Shown: positions 26,894 to 34,759 of the stretch, in pieces
How positions within the stretch are numbered: the stretch's first letter is position 1
Layout of the letters: every line of letters starts with the position of its first letter
Assembly (NCBI RefSeq): GCF_000400485.1
Contig: NZ_ASHR01000035.1
Span: 33,124 to 97,123 of the forward strand
Reading direction: 5' to 3'
Length of the DNA stretch: 64,000 nt
Source: Agrococcus pavilionensis RW1
Lineage (GTDB): Bacteria > Actinomycetota > Actinomycetes > Actinomycetales > Microbacteriaceae
The notes under the pieces: generated by a model
Seen by the model: the letters and a program-made list of their open reading frames with translations, nothing else
Told to the model about the DNA's origin: nothing
Databases searched by the model: none
Program-made: the position numbers and the translations under genes

Positions 26894-28054
26894 ATGCGCT
26901 CGAGCTTCTACGACGACGAGCACGACGCGTTCCGCGAGAGCGTGCGCGAGTTCACCGCCCGCCACATCGCGCCCCACTACGCGCAGTGGGAGGAGGCGGG
27001 CATGATCGGCGACGAGCTCTACCCGCTCATGGGAGAGGCGGGGCTCATCGGCATCGCCGTGCCCGAGGAGCACGGCGGCATGGGCGTCGACGACTACCGC
27101 TTCCGCATGGTCATCAGCGAGGAGTTCGCCCGCATCGGCGCCGCGTCCGTCAACGCGACGCTCGGCGTGCACGACGACATCGTGCTCCCCTACCTCATGG
27201 ACCTCGGCACACCCGAGCAGCTCGAGCGCTGGCTGCCGCCGATGGCCGCCGGCACCTCGATCGGCGCGATCGGCATGACCGAGCCCGGCGCGGGCAGCGA
27301 CCTGCAGGGCATCCACTCGAACGCCGTGCGCGACGGCGACGACTGGATCCTCAACGGCTCGAAGACCTTCATCACGAACGGCTTCCACGCCGACAAGGTG
27401 CTCGTCTTCGCGCGCACCGACCCGGCGGCCGGCTCGCGCGGCTTCACGCTCTTCCTGGTCGAGGACGGCATGGCGGGCTTCGAGCGCGGCCGCAAGCTCA
27501 AGAAGCTCGGCCTGCACGCGCAGGACACGGCGGAGCTCTTCTTCAAGGACGTGCGCATCCCCGCCGCGAACGTCGTCGGCGAGCCGGGCCAGGGCCTCGT
27601 CTACCTCATGCAGCGGCTGCCGCGCGAGCGGCTGTCGATCGCGTGCGGCGCGCTCTCGTCGGCCGAGGCCGCCTACGACTGGGGCCGCGAGTACGTCTTC
27701 CAGCGGCAGGCGTTCGGCGGCGCGGTCGGCGACCTGCCGACGGTGCGCTTCACGCTCGCCGAGCTCGAGACCGAGCTCGACGTGACGCGCGCCTACGTCG
27801 AGCGCTGCATCCTGGCGCTCAACGAGCAGCACCTCACGACCGTCGACGCCTCGAAGGCGAAGTGGTGGGCGACCGAGCTCGAGCAGCGCGTCATCACGCG
27901 CAGCCTGCAGCTGCACGGCGGCTACGGCTTCATGGACGAGTTCCCCATCTCGCGCGCGTTCCGCGACTCGCGCGTGCAGACGATCTACGGCGGCACGACC
28001 GAGATCATGAAGGAGATCATCGCGCGCGACATCGCGAAGCGCTCGAAGGCGTGA
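26894..28054 (+). CDS. Acyl-CoA dehydrogenase, long-chain/isovaleryl-like type
   Basis: 386 residues. TEPGAGSDLQGI, LKKLGLHAQDTAELFF, LQLHGGYGFMDEFPISRAFRD and IYGGTTEIMKEI are family motifs. At the position where most acyl-CoA dehydrogenases have the catalytic Glu (EGT) this protein has Gly (GGT), as in the LCAD and isovaleryl-CoA groups, which place it in helix G. The Glu of LPRERLSIA is the likely base here. It starts 6 bases after the SDR stop. With the SDR and thiolase it gives three steps of a beta-oxidation-like spiral; a hydratase could come from the leftward operon. Confidence 0.91.
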   Translation: MRSSFYDDEHDAFRESVREFTARHIAPHYAQWEEAGMIGDELYPLMGEAGLIGIAVPEEHGGMGVDDYRFRMVISEEFARIGAASVNATLGVHDDIVLPYLMDLGTPEQLERWLPPMAAGTSIGAIGMTEPGAGSDLQGIHSNAVRDGDDWILNGSKTFITNGFHADKVLVFARTDPAAGSRGFTLFLVEDGMAGFERGRKLKKLGLHAQDTAELFFKDVRIPAANVVGEPGQGLVYLMQRLPRERLSIACGALSSAEAAYDWGREYVFQRQAFGGAVGDLPTVRFTLAELETELDVTRAYVERCILALNEQHLTTVDASKAKWWATELEQRVITRSLQLHGGYGFMDEFPISRAFRDSRVQTIYGGTTEIMKEIIARDIAKRSKA

Positions 28055-28084
28055 GCGATGCAGCGGCGGCGGAGGGGATGACGG

Positions 28085-29266
28085 ATGCGTGAGGCAGTGA
28101 TCGTCGACGCGGTGCGCACCGCGTCGGGCAAGGGCAAGCCGGGCGGCGCGCTGCACGGCGTGCACCCGGTCGACCTGCTCGCGAGCGTGCTCGAGCAGCT
28201 CGTCGCGCGCACGGGCATCGACCCCGCGATCGTCGACGACGTCATCGGCGGCTGCGTGCAGCAGGTCGGCGAGCAGTCGGGCAACGTGACGCGCAACGCC
28301 CTGCTCGCCGCCGGCTTCCCCGAGCACGTGCCCGGCACATCCATCGACCGGCAGTGCGGCTCGAGCCAGCAGGCCGCGACGTTCGCGGCGCAGGCGATCA
28401 TGGCCGGCTCGCAGGACGTCGTGATCGCGTGCGGCGTCGAGTCGATGAGCCGGCTGCCGCTCGGCACCGCCGCGATCGAGCGCGACATCCACGGCGCCAG
28501 GCTCGCCGAGCGCTACCCCGACGGGCTCGTGCACCAGGGCATCTCGGCCGAGCTCATCGCCGCGAAGTGGGGCTTCAGCCGCGCCGAGCTCGACGACCTC
28601 GCCGCCCGCTCGCACGAGCTCGCCGCGGCGGCCGCGGCCGACGGCCGCTTCGACGGGGAGGTCGTGCCGATCGCGACCCCGGCGGGCGAGCACGTGCGCG
28701 ACGAGACCGTGCGTGCCTCGACGACGCGCGAGGGGCTCGCCGAGCTCAAGCCCTCGTTCGAGCACCCGCGCTACGCGGAGCGCTTCCCTCAGATCGAGTG
28801 GAGCATCACGCCCGGCAACTCCTCGCCGCTCACCGACGGCGCCTCGGCGGCGCTCATCATGTCGCGCGAGAAGGCGGATGCGCTGGGCCTCCGACCGCGC
28901 GCCCGCTTCGTCGCGTTCTCGGTCGTGGGCGACGACCCGATCATGATGCTCACCGGCCCGATCCCGGCGACGGCGAAGGTGCTCGACCGGGCCGGGATGC
29001 GCATCGACGAGATCGACGCGTTCGAGGTGAACGAGGCGTTCGCGTCGGTGCCGCTCGCGTGGCTGCGCGAGACCGGCGCCGACCTCGAGCGCCTCAACCC
29101 GCGCGGCGGCGCGATCGCGCTCGGCCACGCGCTCGGCTCGTCCGGCACGCGGCTGCTCGCGACGCTCGTCAACGAGCTCGAGCACAGCGGCGGCCGCTAC
29201 GGCTTGCAGACGATGTGCGAGGGCGCGGGGATGGCGAACGCGACGATCATCGAGCGTCTCGACTGA
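28085..29266 (+). CDS. Acetyl-CoA acetyltransferase / 3-ketoacyl-CoA thiolase
   Basis: 393 residues. Nucleophile Cys91 in SIDRQCGSSQQA; NEAFASV; GGAIALGHALGSSGTR with the active-site His; and the C-terminal second Cys in CEGAGMAN. All catalytic motifs of a degradative thiolase are intact. Last gene of the operon; ends 40 bases before the dyad repeat cluster that separates it from glutathione peroxidase. 2-methylacetoacetyl-CoA (isoleucine) or 3-ketoacyl-CoA are likely substrates. Confidence 0.93.
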   Translation: MREAVIVDAVRTASGKGKPGGALHGVHPVDLLASVLEQLVARTGIDPAIVDDVIGGCVQQVGEQSGNVTRNALLAAGFPEHVPGTSIDRQCGSSQQAATFAAQAIMAGSQDVVIACGVESMSRLPLGTAAIERDIHGARLAERYPDGLVHQGISAELIAAKWGFSRAELDDLAARSHELAAAAAADGRFDGEVVPIATPAGEHVRDETVRASTTREGLAELKPSFEHPRYAERFPQIEWSITPGNSSPLTDGASAALIMSREKADALGLRPRARFVAFSVVGDDPIMMLTGPIPATAKVLDRAGMRIDEIDAFEVNEAFASVPLAWLRETGADLERLNPRGGAIALGHALGSSGTRLLATLVNELEHSGGRYGLQTMCEGAGMANATIIERLD

Positions 29267-29274
29267 CCCGCTCG

Positions 29275-29459
29275 TCGAGTAGCGCGCGCAGCGCGCGCCC
29301 CCGCTCGTCGAGTAGCGCGCGCAGCGCGCGTATCGAGACGGAGCAGGCCGGTCTCGATATGCCGCCTCCGGCGGCTACTCGACCAGCGGAGGGGGGCGCC
29401 GCCTCCGGCGGCTACTCGACCAGCGGAGGGGGGCGCCACCTCCGGCGGCTACTCGACCG
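29275..29459. repeat. Cluster of TCGAGTAG dyad elements between convergent genes
   Basis: One complete element spans 29308-29382: TCGAGTAG, a CGCGCGC-A-GCGCGCG palindrome, TATCGAGAC, spacer, GTCTCGATA, a CCGCC-T-CCGGCGG palindrome and CTACTCGA. A partial left arm precedes it (29275-29297). Two extra right arms follow, so that CTACTCGA falls at 29375, 29412 and 29449, a 37-bp period. The last copy contains the stop codon and final two sense codons of glutathione peroxidase. It can fold into large hairpins and may end both transcripts. Confidence 0.85.
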
Positions 29460-29940
29460 ACGGTGCGGCGAGCGCCTGCTCCACCTGCGGCCGCAGCTCG
29501 TCGGGCGTCGTCGTCGGGGCGAAGCGCTCGATCACGCGGCCGTCGCGCCCGACGAGGAACTTGGTGAAGTTCCACTTGATCGCGCCCCCGAGCATCCCCT
29601 TCTTCTCGTCCTTGAGCCACTGGAAGACGGGATGCGTCGACGGGCCGTTGACCTCGATCGGTGCGAACATCGGGAAGCTGACGCCGTAGTTCTTCTGGCA
29701 CACCTCGGCGATCTGGTCGGCCGAGTCGTGCTCCTGCTTGAAGGTGTCGGAGGGGAAGCCGAGCACGACGAGGCCCTCGTCCTGCAGCTCGCGGTAGAGC
29801 TGCTCGAGCCCCTCGAACTGCGGCGCGAGCCCGCACTGGCTCGCGGTGTTGACGACGAGCACGACCTTGCCCTCGAAGTCCTTGAGGTCGACCTGCTCGC
29901 CGGTGAGGGCCTCTGCCTGGAAGTCGCTGAGCGTCGTCAT
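29449..29940 (-). CDS. Glutathione-peroxidase-family thiol peroxidase
   Basis: 163 residues. Peroxidatic Cys36 lies in NTASQCGLAPQ (Cys, not Sec). WNFTKFLVGRDG supplies the conserved Trp-Asn-Phe. The usual second motif PCNQFGxQE reads FPSDTFKQE: the resolving Cys and catalytic Gln of many homologues are replaced, leaving Cys at EVCQKN as a possible resolver. Actinobacteria usually lack glutathione, so thioredoxin or mycothiol systems may reduce it. ATG at 29940 is the family start; an upstream GTG/ATG would add 16 residues. The stop codon TAG is part of a dyad repeat. Confidence 0.88.
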   Translation of the reverse strand: MTTLSDFQAEALTGEQVDLKDFEGKVVLVVNTASQCGLAPQFEGLEQLYRELQDEGLVVLGFPSDTFKQEHDSADQIAEVCQKNYGVSFPMFAPIEVNGPSTHPVFQWLKDEKKGMLGGAIKWNFTKFLVGRDGRVIERFAPTTTPDELRPQVEQALAAPSVE

Positions 29941-30000
29941 GCCGCCACTCTGCCGCGCGTTGCTATGCGCGCCCCGAGAGCCGCGCACCCGCTCGCTCCC

Positions 30001-30062
30001 CGCAGAGTGCCGGAACTCTGCGATCTCCGGGCCTCAGGACGGCAGAGTGCGGGAACTCTGCG
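30001..30062. repeat. Two GCAGAGT/ACTCTGC hairpin repeats
   Basis: CGCAGAGT-GCCGGA-ACTCTGCG (30001-30022) and GCAGAGT-GCGGGA-ACTCTGC (30042-30061) are two hairpins 40 bp apart, of the same family as the element at 30-53. They lie between the 3' end of the MFS gene and the 5' end of glutathione peroxidase, so they may insulate the two. Confidence 0.75.
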
Positions 30063-30073
30063 ACCCGGCCGGC

Positions 30074-31360
30074 TCAGGCGGGCGGGGTGGCGGATGCGGT
30101 GGGCGGGGCTGGTGCGTCGAGGCGCCGGCCTGACCACGCGGCCAAGGCCGCGACCAGCACCCCGGCGGCAGCGACCGCGACGAGCCAGCGGAAGTCGACG
30201 ACCGTCACCAGCGCGCTGCCGAGCGCGAGCATGAGCATCTGCGGCACGTTGATCGAGACGTTGAGCGCCGCCGACGTGCGGCCCTGCAGCCGCGGCGGCG
30301 TGAGCCGCATGCGCAGCGTGACGACGCCGACGATGATCCACGGCACGCCGAAGCCGATGAGGGCCTGCGCGCCGCCCATCGCGCCCCAGCGCATCCACGC
30401 CTCCGCGAGCGGCCACTGCACCGCGACGAACGCGACGACCGTGCCGAGCCCGAGGAGCGCGAGCCCCGCCGCGACGAGCCGTCGCTCGCCGAGCCGCCGC
30501 AGCACCGCCGCCGAGCACAGGCCGCCGAGCAGCGCGCCGACGCCCTGGATCGCCTGCGCGGGACCGAGCGCAGCCGGCCCCTCCTGCAGGCCGTGCTCGA
30601 CGAGCGGGAAGATCGTCGCGTTCAGGAGCCCCGTGATGCCGAAGCCGAGCGCTGTCGCGATCGTCAGCAGCCGCAGCAGCGGGTCGGCGAGCAGCGCGCG
30701 GAAGCCGCCAGAGAGCTCGTGCCAGTAGGTCTCGCCCTCGAGGCGCGGCTCGGGCTCCGACTCCCGGATGCGGATCGTCGTGAGCAGCACCGCCATCGTG
30801 AGGAAGCCGGCGGCGGCGAGCACGACGACCGCGGCGGGTCCGGCGGCGACGTAGAGCGCGGCCCCGAGCGCGGGGCTCACGATGCGCATGCCGTTGTCGA
30901 TCGAGGTGAAGATGCCGTTGGCGCCCGCGAGCTCCTCGTCGGGCAGCAGGTCGCGCAGGAGCCCCGATTGCGCCGCGGCGGTCAGGTAGGCGGCGAGCCC
31001 GTAGCCGAAGGTCACGGCGTAGATGAGCCAGACCTGCTCGGCGCCCTGCACGAGCAGGAGCGTCAGCACGACGGCGGCGGTGCCGAGGTTCGTGCCGATG
31101 AGGAGCGGCCGGCGGTGCACGCGGTCGGCGAGCTGGCCGGCGAACGGCGCGAGCAGCGCCGGCAGGCCGATGAAGAGGAACACGAGCGCGCCCGCGGCAT
31201 CGGAGCCGGTGAGCTCGCGCACCCAGATGGCGAGCACGAGGTAGAGGGCGCTGTCGCCGAGGTTCGTCGCGACCCAGCCGACCATGAGGCGGCGGTAGGC
31301 GGGGCGCCGCATGGGCGACGGCGGCTTGCGGGCGGCGGGGGCGGATGCGGTGGTCGTCAT
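30074..31360 (-). CDS. MFS exporter
   Basis: 428 residues, 12 helices. N-terminal GWVATNLGDSALYLVLAIWV, loop 2-3 GQLADRVHRRPLLI and INVPQMLMLALGSALV near the end place it with MFS drug or metabolite exporters of the MdfA/EntS-like groups. AAGGAG lies eight bases before ATG 31360. An ArsR-type regulator gene lies upstream on the same strand with an 84-base gap, so it probably controls this exporter. Substrate unknown. Confidence 0.85.
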   Translation of the reverse strand: MTTTASAPAARKPPSPMRRPAYRRLMVGWVATNLGDSALYLVLAIWVRELTGSDAAGALVFLFIGLPALLAPFAGQLADRVHRRPLLIGTNLGTAAVVLTLLLVQGAEQVWLIYAVTFGYGLAAYLTAAAQSGLLRDLLPDEELAGANGIFTSIDNGMRIVSPALGAALYVAAGPAAVVVLAAAGFLTMAVLLTTIRIRESEPEPRLEGETYWHELSGGFRALLADPLLRLLTIATALGFGITGLLNATIFPLVEHGLQEGPAALGPAQAIQGVGALLGGLCSAAVLRRLGERRLVAAGLALLGLGTVVAFVAVQWPLAEAWMRWGAMGGAQALIGFGVPWIIVGVVTLRMRLTPPRLQGRTSAALNVSINVPQMLMLALGSALVTVVDFRWLVAVAAAGVLVAALAAWSGRRLDAPAPPTASATPPA

Positions 31361-31444
31361 CGCGGGGCTCCTTGCGCGGGCGCGCGCCATCGCGCGCCGG
31401 GAGGCGAGTGCGGGTGGGGTGGACTGCTCGACGGGGGCGCGCCG

Positions 31445-32074
31445 CTACGGCGTCGGCTCGCCGTCGAGATCGGGGTTGAGGGTGGCGAAGAAGTGAGCCT
31501 TGCGGCTGCCGGAGGGCCGGGTCGCCGGGTCGGCCTCGCGGCCGTGGAAGCGCTCCGTCACCTTCGCGATCGCCTCGGCGAGCTCCTTGAGCTCTGCCGG
31601 GGTCGCCCAGAAGGTCGAGAGGTTGACCGTCGTCCCCTCGATCCACTCCCCCTCGGCGCCGTGCTTCGTGAAGAAGTCGACGACGCGCGCGGCCTCGTGC
31701 TGCACGTAGAGCGCGCCGATGGTCGCGGACGTGCGGATCGATGCGGGGTCGGCCGGGTCGGGCCGCAGGTCGCGGCTGCGGTGCACGGCGCGCCAGGGCT
31801 TCGACGTGCCCTGCGCCTCGCAGCGCTCGATGAACCCGACCTTCGCGAGCGTGCGGAGGTGGAACGAGCAGTTCGAGGGGCTCTCGCCCACGCGCTCCGC
31901 GATCTGGGTCGCGGTCGCCTCGCCGAGCTCGTCGATCACGGAGAGGATCTCGACGCGCAGGGGGTGCGCGAGCGCCCGCAGCAGCGCGGGGTCGCTCGAG
32001 CGGAGGTCGGGCATGTCCGCCTTCCGCCGGGCGGCCTGCTCGGCCGCTCCCTGCACGTCGGTCTCCTCAGCCAC
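31445..32074 (-). CDS. ArsR-type winged-helix regulator
   Basis: About 209 residues. N-terminal winged helix: LLRALAHPLRVEILSVID, ATQIAERVGESPSNCSFHLR and GFIER. A C-terminal domain of about 110 residues (EGTTVNLSTFWATPAELKEL) is shared with long ArsR-like regulators of actinobacterial MFS genes and probably binds a ligand. No metal-binding Cys pair is evident. GTG at 32074 is chosen because it lies two bases after the stop of the small gene upstream, a coupling arrangement; TTG at 32086 would overlap that gene. Confidence 0.83.
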   Translation of the reverse strand: MAEETDVQGAAEQAARRKADMPDLRSSDPALLRALAHPLRVEILSVIDELGEATATQIAERVGESPSNCSFHLRTLAKVGFIERCEAQGTSKPWRAVHRSRDLRPDPADPASIRTSATIGALYVQHEAARVVDFFTKHGAEGEWIEGTTVNLSTFWATPAELKELAEAIAKVTERFHGREADPATRPSGSRKAHFFATLNPDLDGEPTP

Positions 32075-32076
32075 GA

Positions 32077-32217
32077 TCAGATCCAACCACGCTGGCTCAT
32101 GGCCTCGGCGCGGATGCGCTCGAATCGGCGCGCGGCACGCTCGGCCTCGAGACCGGCGCGGTGCCGCTCCTCGACGCGCACGCCGATGCGGTGGCGGATG
32201 CGTTCGGTGCGTCCCAT
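32077..32217 (-). CDS. Arg-rich microprotein of unknown function (46 residues)
   Basis: It starts at ATG 32217 with a strong GAGGAGGGA site and is the first gene of the unit with the ArsR regulator, ending 2 bases before that start. It begins MGRTERIRHR and ends SQRGWI; about a third of residues are Arg, and it is predicted helical (ERHRAGLEAERAARRFERI). It resembles the 48-residue product at 37562-37708 in the start MxR(S/T)ER, in RH...EAE and R-(L/I)-RA, and in the final RG. No known family is recognised. Confidence 0.55.
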   Translation of the reverse strand: MGRTERIRHRIGVRVEERHRAGLEAERAARRFERIRAEAMSQRGWI

Positions 32218-32272
32218 GGGATTCCCTCCTCGATCGGTGCCGGCGGTGCGATGGCTTCGGGTGCCGACATTC

Positions 32273-32304
32273 GAAAGACTACTTTCAAAGGGATCGCTTC
32301 GCAA
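32273..32304 (-). promoter_or_regulatory. Promoter with overlapping dyad for the microprotein-ArsR unit
   Basis: Read on the minus strand: TTGCGA (32304-32299), a 17-base spacer, TAGTCT (32281-32276). GAAAG-TAGT-CTTTC (32286-32273) is a dyad that covers the -10 box, a good place for autorepression by the ArsR protein. TTTCGAAA (32311-32318), just upstream of the -35 box, is another short palindrome. The region is AT-rich compared with its surroundings. Confidence 0.6.
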
Positions 32305-32349
32305 GAGTTCTTTCGAAAAGGTTGCTTCGGCGTGTCGCGGGGCATCGAC

Positions 32350-32378
32350 AAGGCCCTCGCCGAGTGAGCGAGGGCCTT
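32350..32378 (-). terminator. Hairpin terminator after the zinc alcohol dehydrogenase gene
   Basis: AAGGCCCTCGC (32350-32360) and GCGAGGGCCTT (32368-32378) form a perfect 11-bp stem with a 7-base loop, 14 bases beyond the dehydrogenase stop. Only a short TTGT follows on the minus strand. Confidence 0.75.
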
Positions 32379-32391
32379 CGGGCGCTGCGCG

Positions 32392-33456
32392 TCAGCGCAT
32401 CGAGACGAGGATCTTGACCTCGTGCTCCTTGTTGTCGATGAGCTGCCGGAACCCCTGCTCGACGATGTCGTCGACGACGATGCGCCCGGTGATGAAGGGC
32501 GCGAGGTCGACCGCGCCGCTGCGCGCGAGCTCGATCGCCTCGGCGTGGTCGTTCGCGTAGCCGATCGACGCGCCCATGACCCGATCCTGCATCGTGAGGC
32601 TCGCGGTGATGTCGAGCTCGTAGGGCTTCGTGTGGATCGCGACGATCTCGAGCCGGCCACCGGGGCCGAGCACGTCGAGCAGCTGCGTCACGACGACGCC
32701 GACACCCGCCGCGTCGAACGCGACGTCGGCACCGGCACCCTCGGTCTCGGTGCGCACGACCTCGGCGAGGTCCTGCTTCGCGGGGTCGACCACGACATCC
32801 GCGACCCCCGTGTCGCGCGCCTTCTCGCGGCGCGCGGTCGACATCTCGGAGACGATGACGCGGAGGCCCCTCGCCTTGAGCACCGCGGCGAGGAGCAGGC
32901 CGATCGGGCCCGCACCGCCGACGACGGCCGTCTGGCCCTCCTCGGCGCCCGCGTGCTTCACGGCATGCAGCGCGACGGCGAGCGGCTCGATGAGCGCGGC
33001 CTGGTCGAGCGGCAGGTCGCCGACGGGGTGCACCCACCGGCGGTCGACGACGATGCGCTCGCTGAGCCCGCCGCCGAGGCCCGAGATGCCGATGAAGCCC
33101 ATCTGCTCGCACAGGTTGTACTTGCCCGCCACGCACGCCGGGCACGTGCCGTCGACCATGAGCGGCTCGACGACGACGCGATCGCCGACCTCGAGGCCGT
33201 CGACGCCCTCGCCGAGCTCTTCGACGACGCCCGAGAACTCGTGGCCCATGACCACCGGCAGCGTCTCCTTCGAGAGCGGATGCGGCTGGTCGGCCGAGGG
33301 CGCGGGCGGGATGGGACCGTCGTGGTACAGGTGCAGGTCGCTGCCGCAGATGCCGTTGAACGCGGGCGCGATCTTGACGGTGCCGGGGCGCGTCTCCGGC
33401 TCGTCCACCTCCTCGACCCGGATGTCTTCCTTGCCGTAGTACATCGCTGCCTTCAT
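32392..33456 (-). CDS. Zinc-dependent medium-chain dehydrogenase, 2,3-butanediol dehydrogenase-like
   Basis: 354 residues. Catalytic zinc ligands are in NGICGSDLHLYHDGP and GHEFSGVVEELG. The structural lobe has TCPACVAGKYNLC, three Cys close together. Rossmann motif GGAGPIGLLLAAVLKARG with ELDITAS near the end. The pattern is closest to (R,R)-2,3-butanediol or related secondary-alcohol dehydrogenases; polyol dehydrogenases are an alternative. ATG 33456 has GAAGGGAG about 8 bases upstream. It stands alone between a terminator and the SseB gene. Confidence 0.85.
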   Translation of the reverse strand: MKAAMYYGKEDIRVEEVDEPETRPGTVKIAPAFNGICGSDLHLYHDGPIPPAPSADQPHPLSKETLPVVMGHEFSGVVEELGEGVDGLEVGDRVVVEPLMVDGTCPACVAGKYNLCEQMGFIGISGLGGGLSERIVVDRRWVHPVGDLPLDQAALIEPLAVALHAVKHAGAEEGQTAVVGGAGPIGLLLAAVLKARGLRVIVSEMSTARREKARDTGVADVVVDPAKQDLAEVVRTETEGAGADVAFDAAGVGVVVTQLLDVLGPGGRLEIVAIHTKPYELDITASLTMQDRVMGASIGYANDHAEAIELARSGAVDLAPFITGRIVVDDIVEQGFRQLIDNKEHEVKILVSMR

Positions 33457-33524
33457 GGTGCGACTCCCTTCGTCGATGGAGCCTCCACCATGGCGCGCGC
33501 GCATCCGAGCGCGCTGGACGCACC

Positions 33525-34301
33525 TCAGCCCGCGGCGACGAGCTCCTCGCGGCGCAGCTCGATCCACGGGCCAGCGGGGTTGATGACGATCGAGGCGAAC
33601 GGCCCCTGCTGCAGCTGCTCGAGCACGTGGGTCGTGGTGGTCGTGACGATGCCGTCCTGCGGGTCGCGCGCGAGGATCTCGGGCGCGGAGGTGAAGGCGA
33701 GCAGCGCCATGCTCCCGTCGTCGCGGCGCGTCACGCGCAGCTGCGGCGGCTCGTCGTCACCCTGCCCCTCGGCGCGCTGACCAGCGAGCAGCAGCGGCCC
33801 CTCGGCGACGAGCGCGGTGATCGCCTCGGCGCGCGGCGCCGTCCCGGCATCGACCGCGGCGATCGCGGCGCTCAGCCGGTCGTTGCGCGGGTGCCGCAGC
33901 GCGAAGTCGATGTCGGCGGCCGAGAGCGCCGCGGTCTTCTCGGCGGGGTCGATGTAGAGCCACGCCGCGCCCTGGCGCCGCGCGAGCTCGAGCACCGCGG
34001 CCGCGGGCTGGCCGATCGACTGGTAGCGCGTGCCCTCCGGGTGGATCCGCGCGATCTCGTCGTTGCTCGTGAAGGCGAGCAGGGCCCGCTGCCCGTCAGG
34101 GCCCACGCGCTGGTTGATGCGCAGCTTCGATCCCGTGTGCAGCCGGCCCTCGGAGATGTTGAGCTCGGAGCCCGTCACGTCGAGCAGCAGCTCCCCCGTG
34201 AGGCATGCCCGCAGCACGTCGAGCATCGTCTCGTGCTTCGGCTCGGCGGCGAAGGCCGCCACCGCGCGCCGCACCCGGTCGTTGTCCACGAGCTCTGCCA
34301 T
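33525..34301 (-). CDS. SseB-family protein with two SseB-like domains
   Basis: 258 residues with two related halves. The first has GPDGQRALLAFTSNDEIARIHPEG and WLYIDPAE; the second has DDGSMALLAFTSAPEILARDPQDG and SIVINPAG. These (LLAFTS.....NP/DPAG) are marks of SseB N-terminal domains. In actinobacteria SseB-domain proteins are common and of unknown role; the enhanced serine sensitivity name comes from E. coli. It is divergent from an ArsR gene, 101 bases apart. Confidence 0.78.
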   Translation of the reverse strand: MAELVDNDRVRRAVAAFAAEPKHETMLDVLRACLTGELLLDVTGSELNISEGRLHTGSKLRINQRVGPDGQRALLAFTSNDEIARIHPEGTRYQSIGQPAAAVLELARRQGAAWLYIDPAEKTAALSAADIDFALRHPRNDRLSAAIAAVDAGTAPRAEAITALVAEGPLLLAGQRAEGQGDDEPPQLRVTRRDDGSMALLAFTSAPEILARDPQDGIVTTTTTHVLEQLQQGPFASIVINPAGPWIELRREELVAAG

Positions 34302-34367
34302 GCGCCCACGCTACCCACGACGCGCTCTCCCCGGGCCGAGAATCTGCAGAAGATGCACACTTCACTC

Positions 34368-34381
34368 TTGACTTATATAAG
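34368..34381 (+). promoter_or_regulatory. Promoter and palindrome upstream of ArsR-SRPBCC
   Basis: TTGACT (34368-34373) is a good -35 box. A 17-base spacer leads to a weak -10, AACAGT (34391-34396), seven bases before the ATG at 34403, so a leaderless message is again possible. CTTATATAAG (34372-34381) is a perfect 10-bp palindrome overlapping the -35 box, a likely operator for the ArsR protein. Confidence 0.55.
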
Positions 34382-34402
34382 CGACGGTGCAACAGTGCTC
34401 GC

Positions 34403-34759
34403 ATGCATGCGCTCGACGTCCTCGGCGACCCGGTGCGGCGACGCATCCTCGAGCTGCTCGCCGACGGCGAGTCGAGCGCGGGCGAGCTCGCGCAGGCGAT
34501 CGGCGAGGAGTTCGGCATCAGCCAGCCGGCGGTGAGCCAGCACTTGCGGGTGCTGCGCGAGCACGGCTTCGCGAGCGTGCGGCCTGAGGGGCGACGGCGC
34601 CTCTACGCGGTCGATGCGGCCGGTCCGCGCGAGGCGAGCGAGTGGCTCAGCGCGTTCGACCGCTACTGGGCGCCGCGGCTCGCGGCGCTCGACACCGAGC
34701 TCGCGCGGGGGCGCCGGCAGCGGCGGCTCGACGCGGAGCGCGACACGAGTGAGGGATGA
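34403..34759 (+). CDS. ArsR-family repressor
   Basis: 118 residues, a compact winged helix: ALDVLGDPVRRRILELLAD, then GISQPAVSQHLRVLREHGFA and RPEGRRRLYAVD. There is no metal-binding CxC, so it belongs to the metal-independent ArsR group that is usually paired with SRPBCC proteins. Its stop overlaps the SRPBCC start (ATGA). Probably autoregulated through the palindrome at 34372-34381. Confidence 0.88.
   Translation: MHALDVLGDPVRRRILELLADGESSAGELAQAIGEEFGISQPAVSQHLRVLREHGFASVRPEGRRRLYAVDAAGPREASEWLSAFDRYWAPRLAALDTELARGRRQRRLDAERDTSEG

Noticed and set aside
26081..29185. A 1034-codon minus-strand frame opposite the SDR, dehydrogenase and thiolase genes
   Set aside because: No motif and reverse-complement shadow composition, while the plus-strand genes have complete catalytic motifs.
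29270..29460. CRISPR-like array
   Set aside because: The repeats are palindromic, the units abut with a 37-bp period, there are no unique spacers of constant size, and no cas genes are near.
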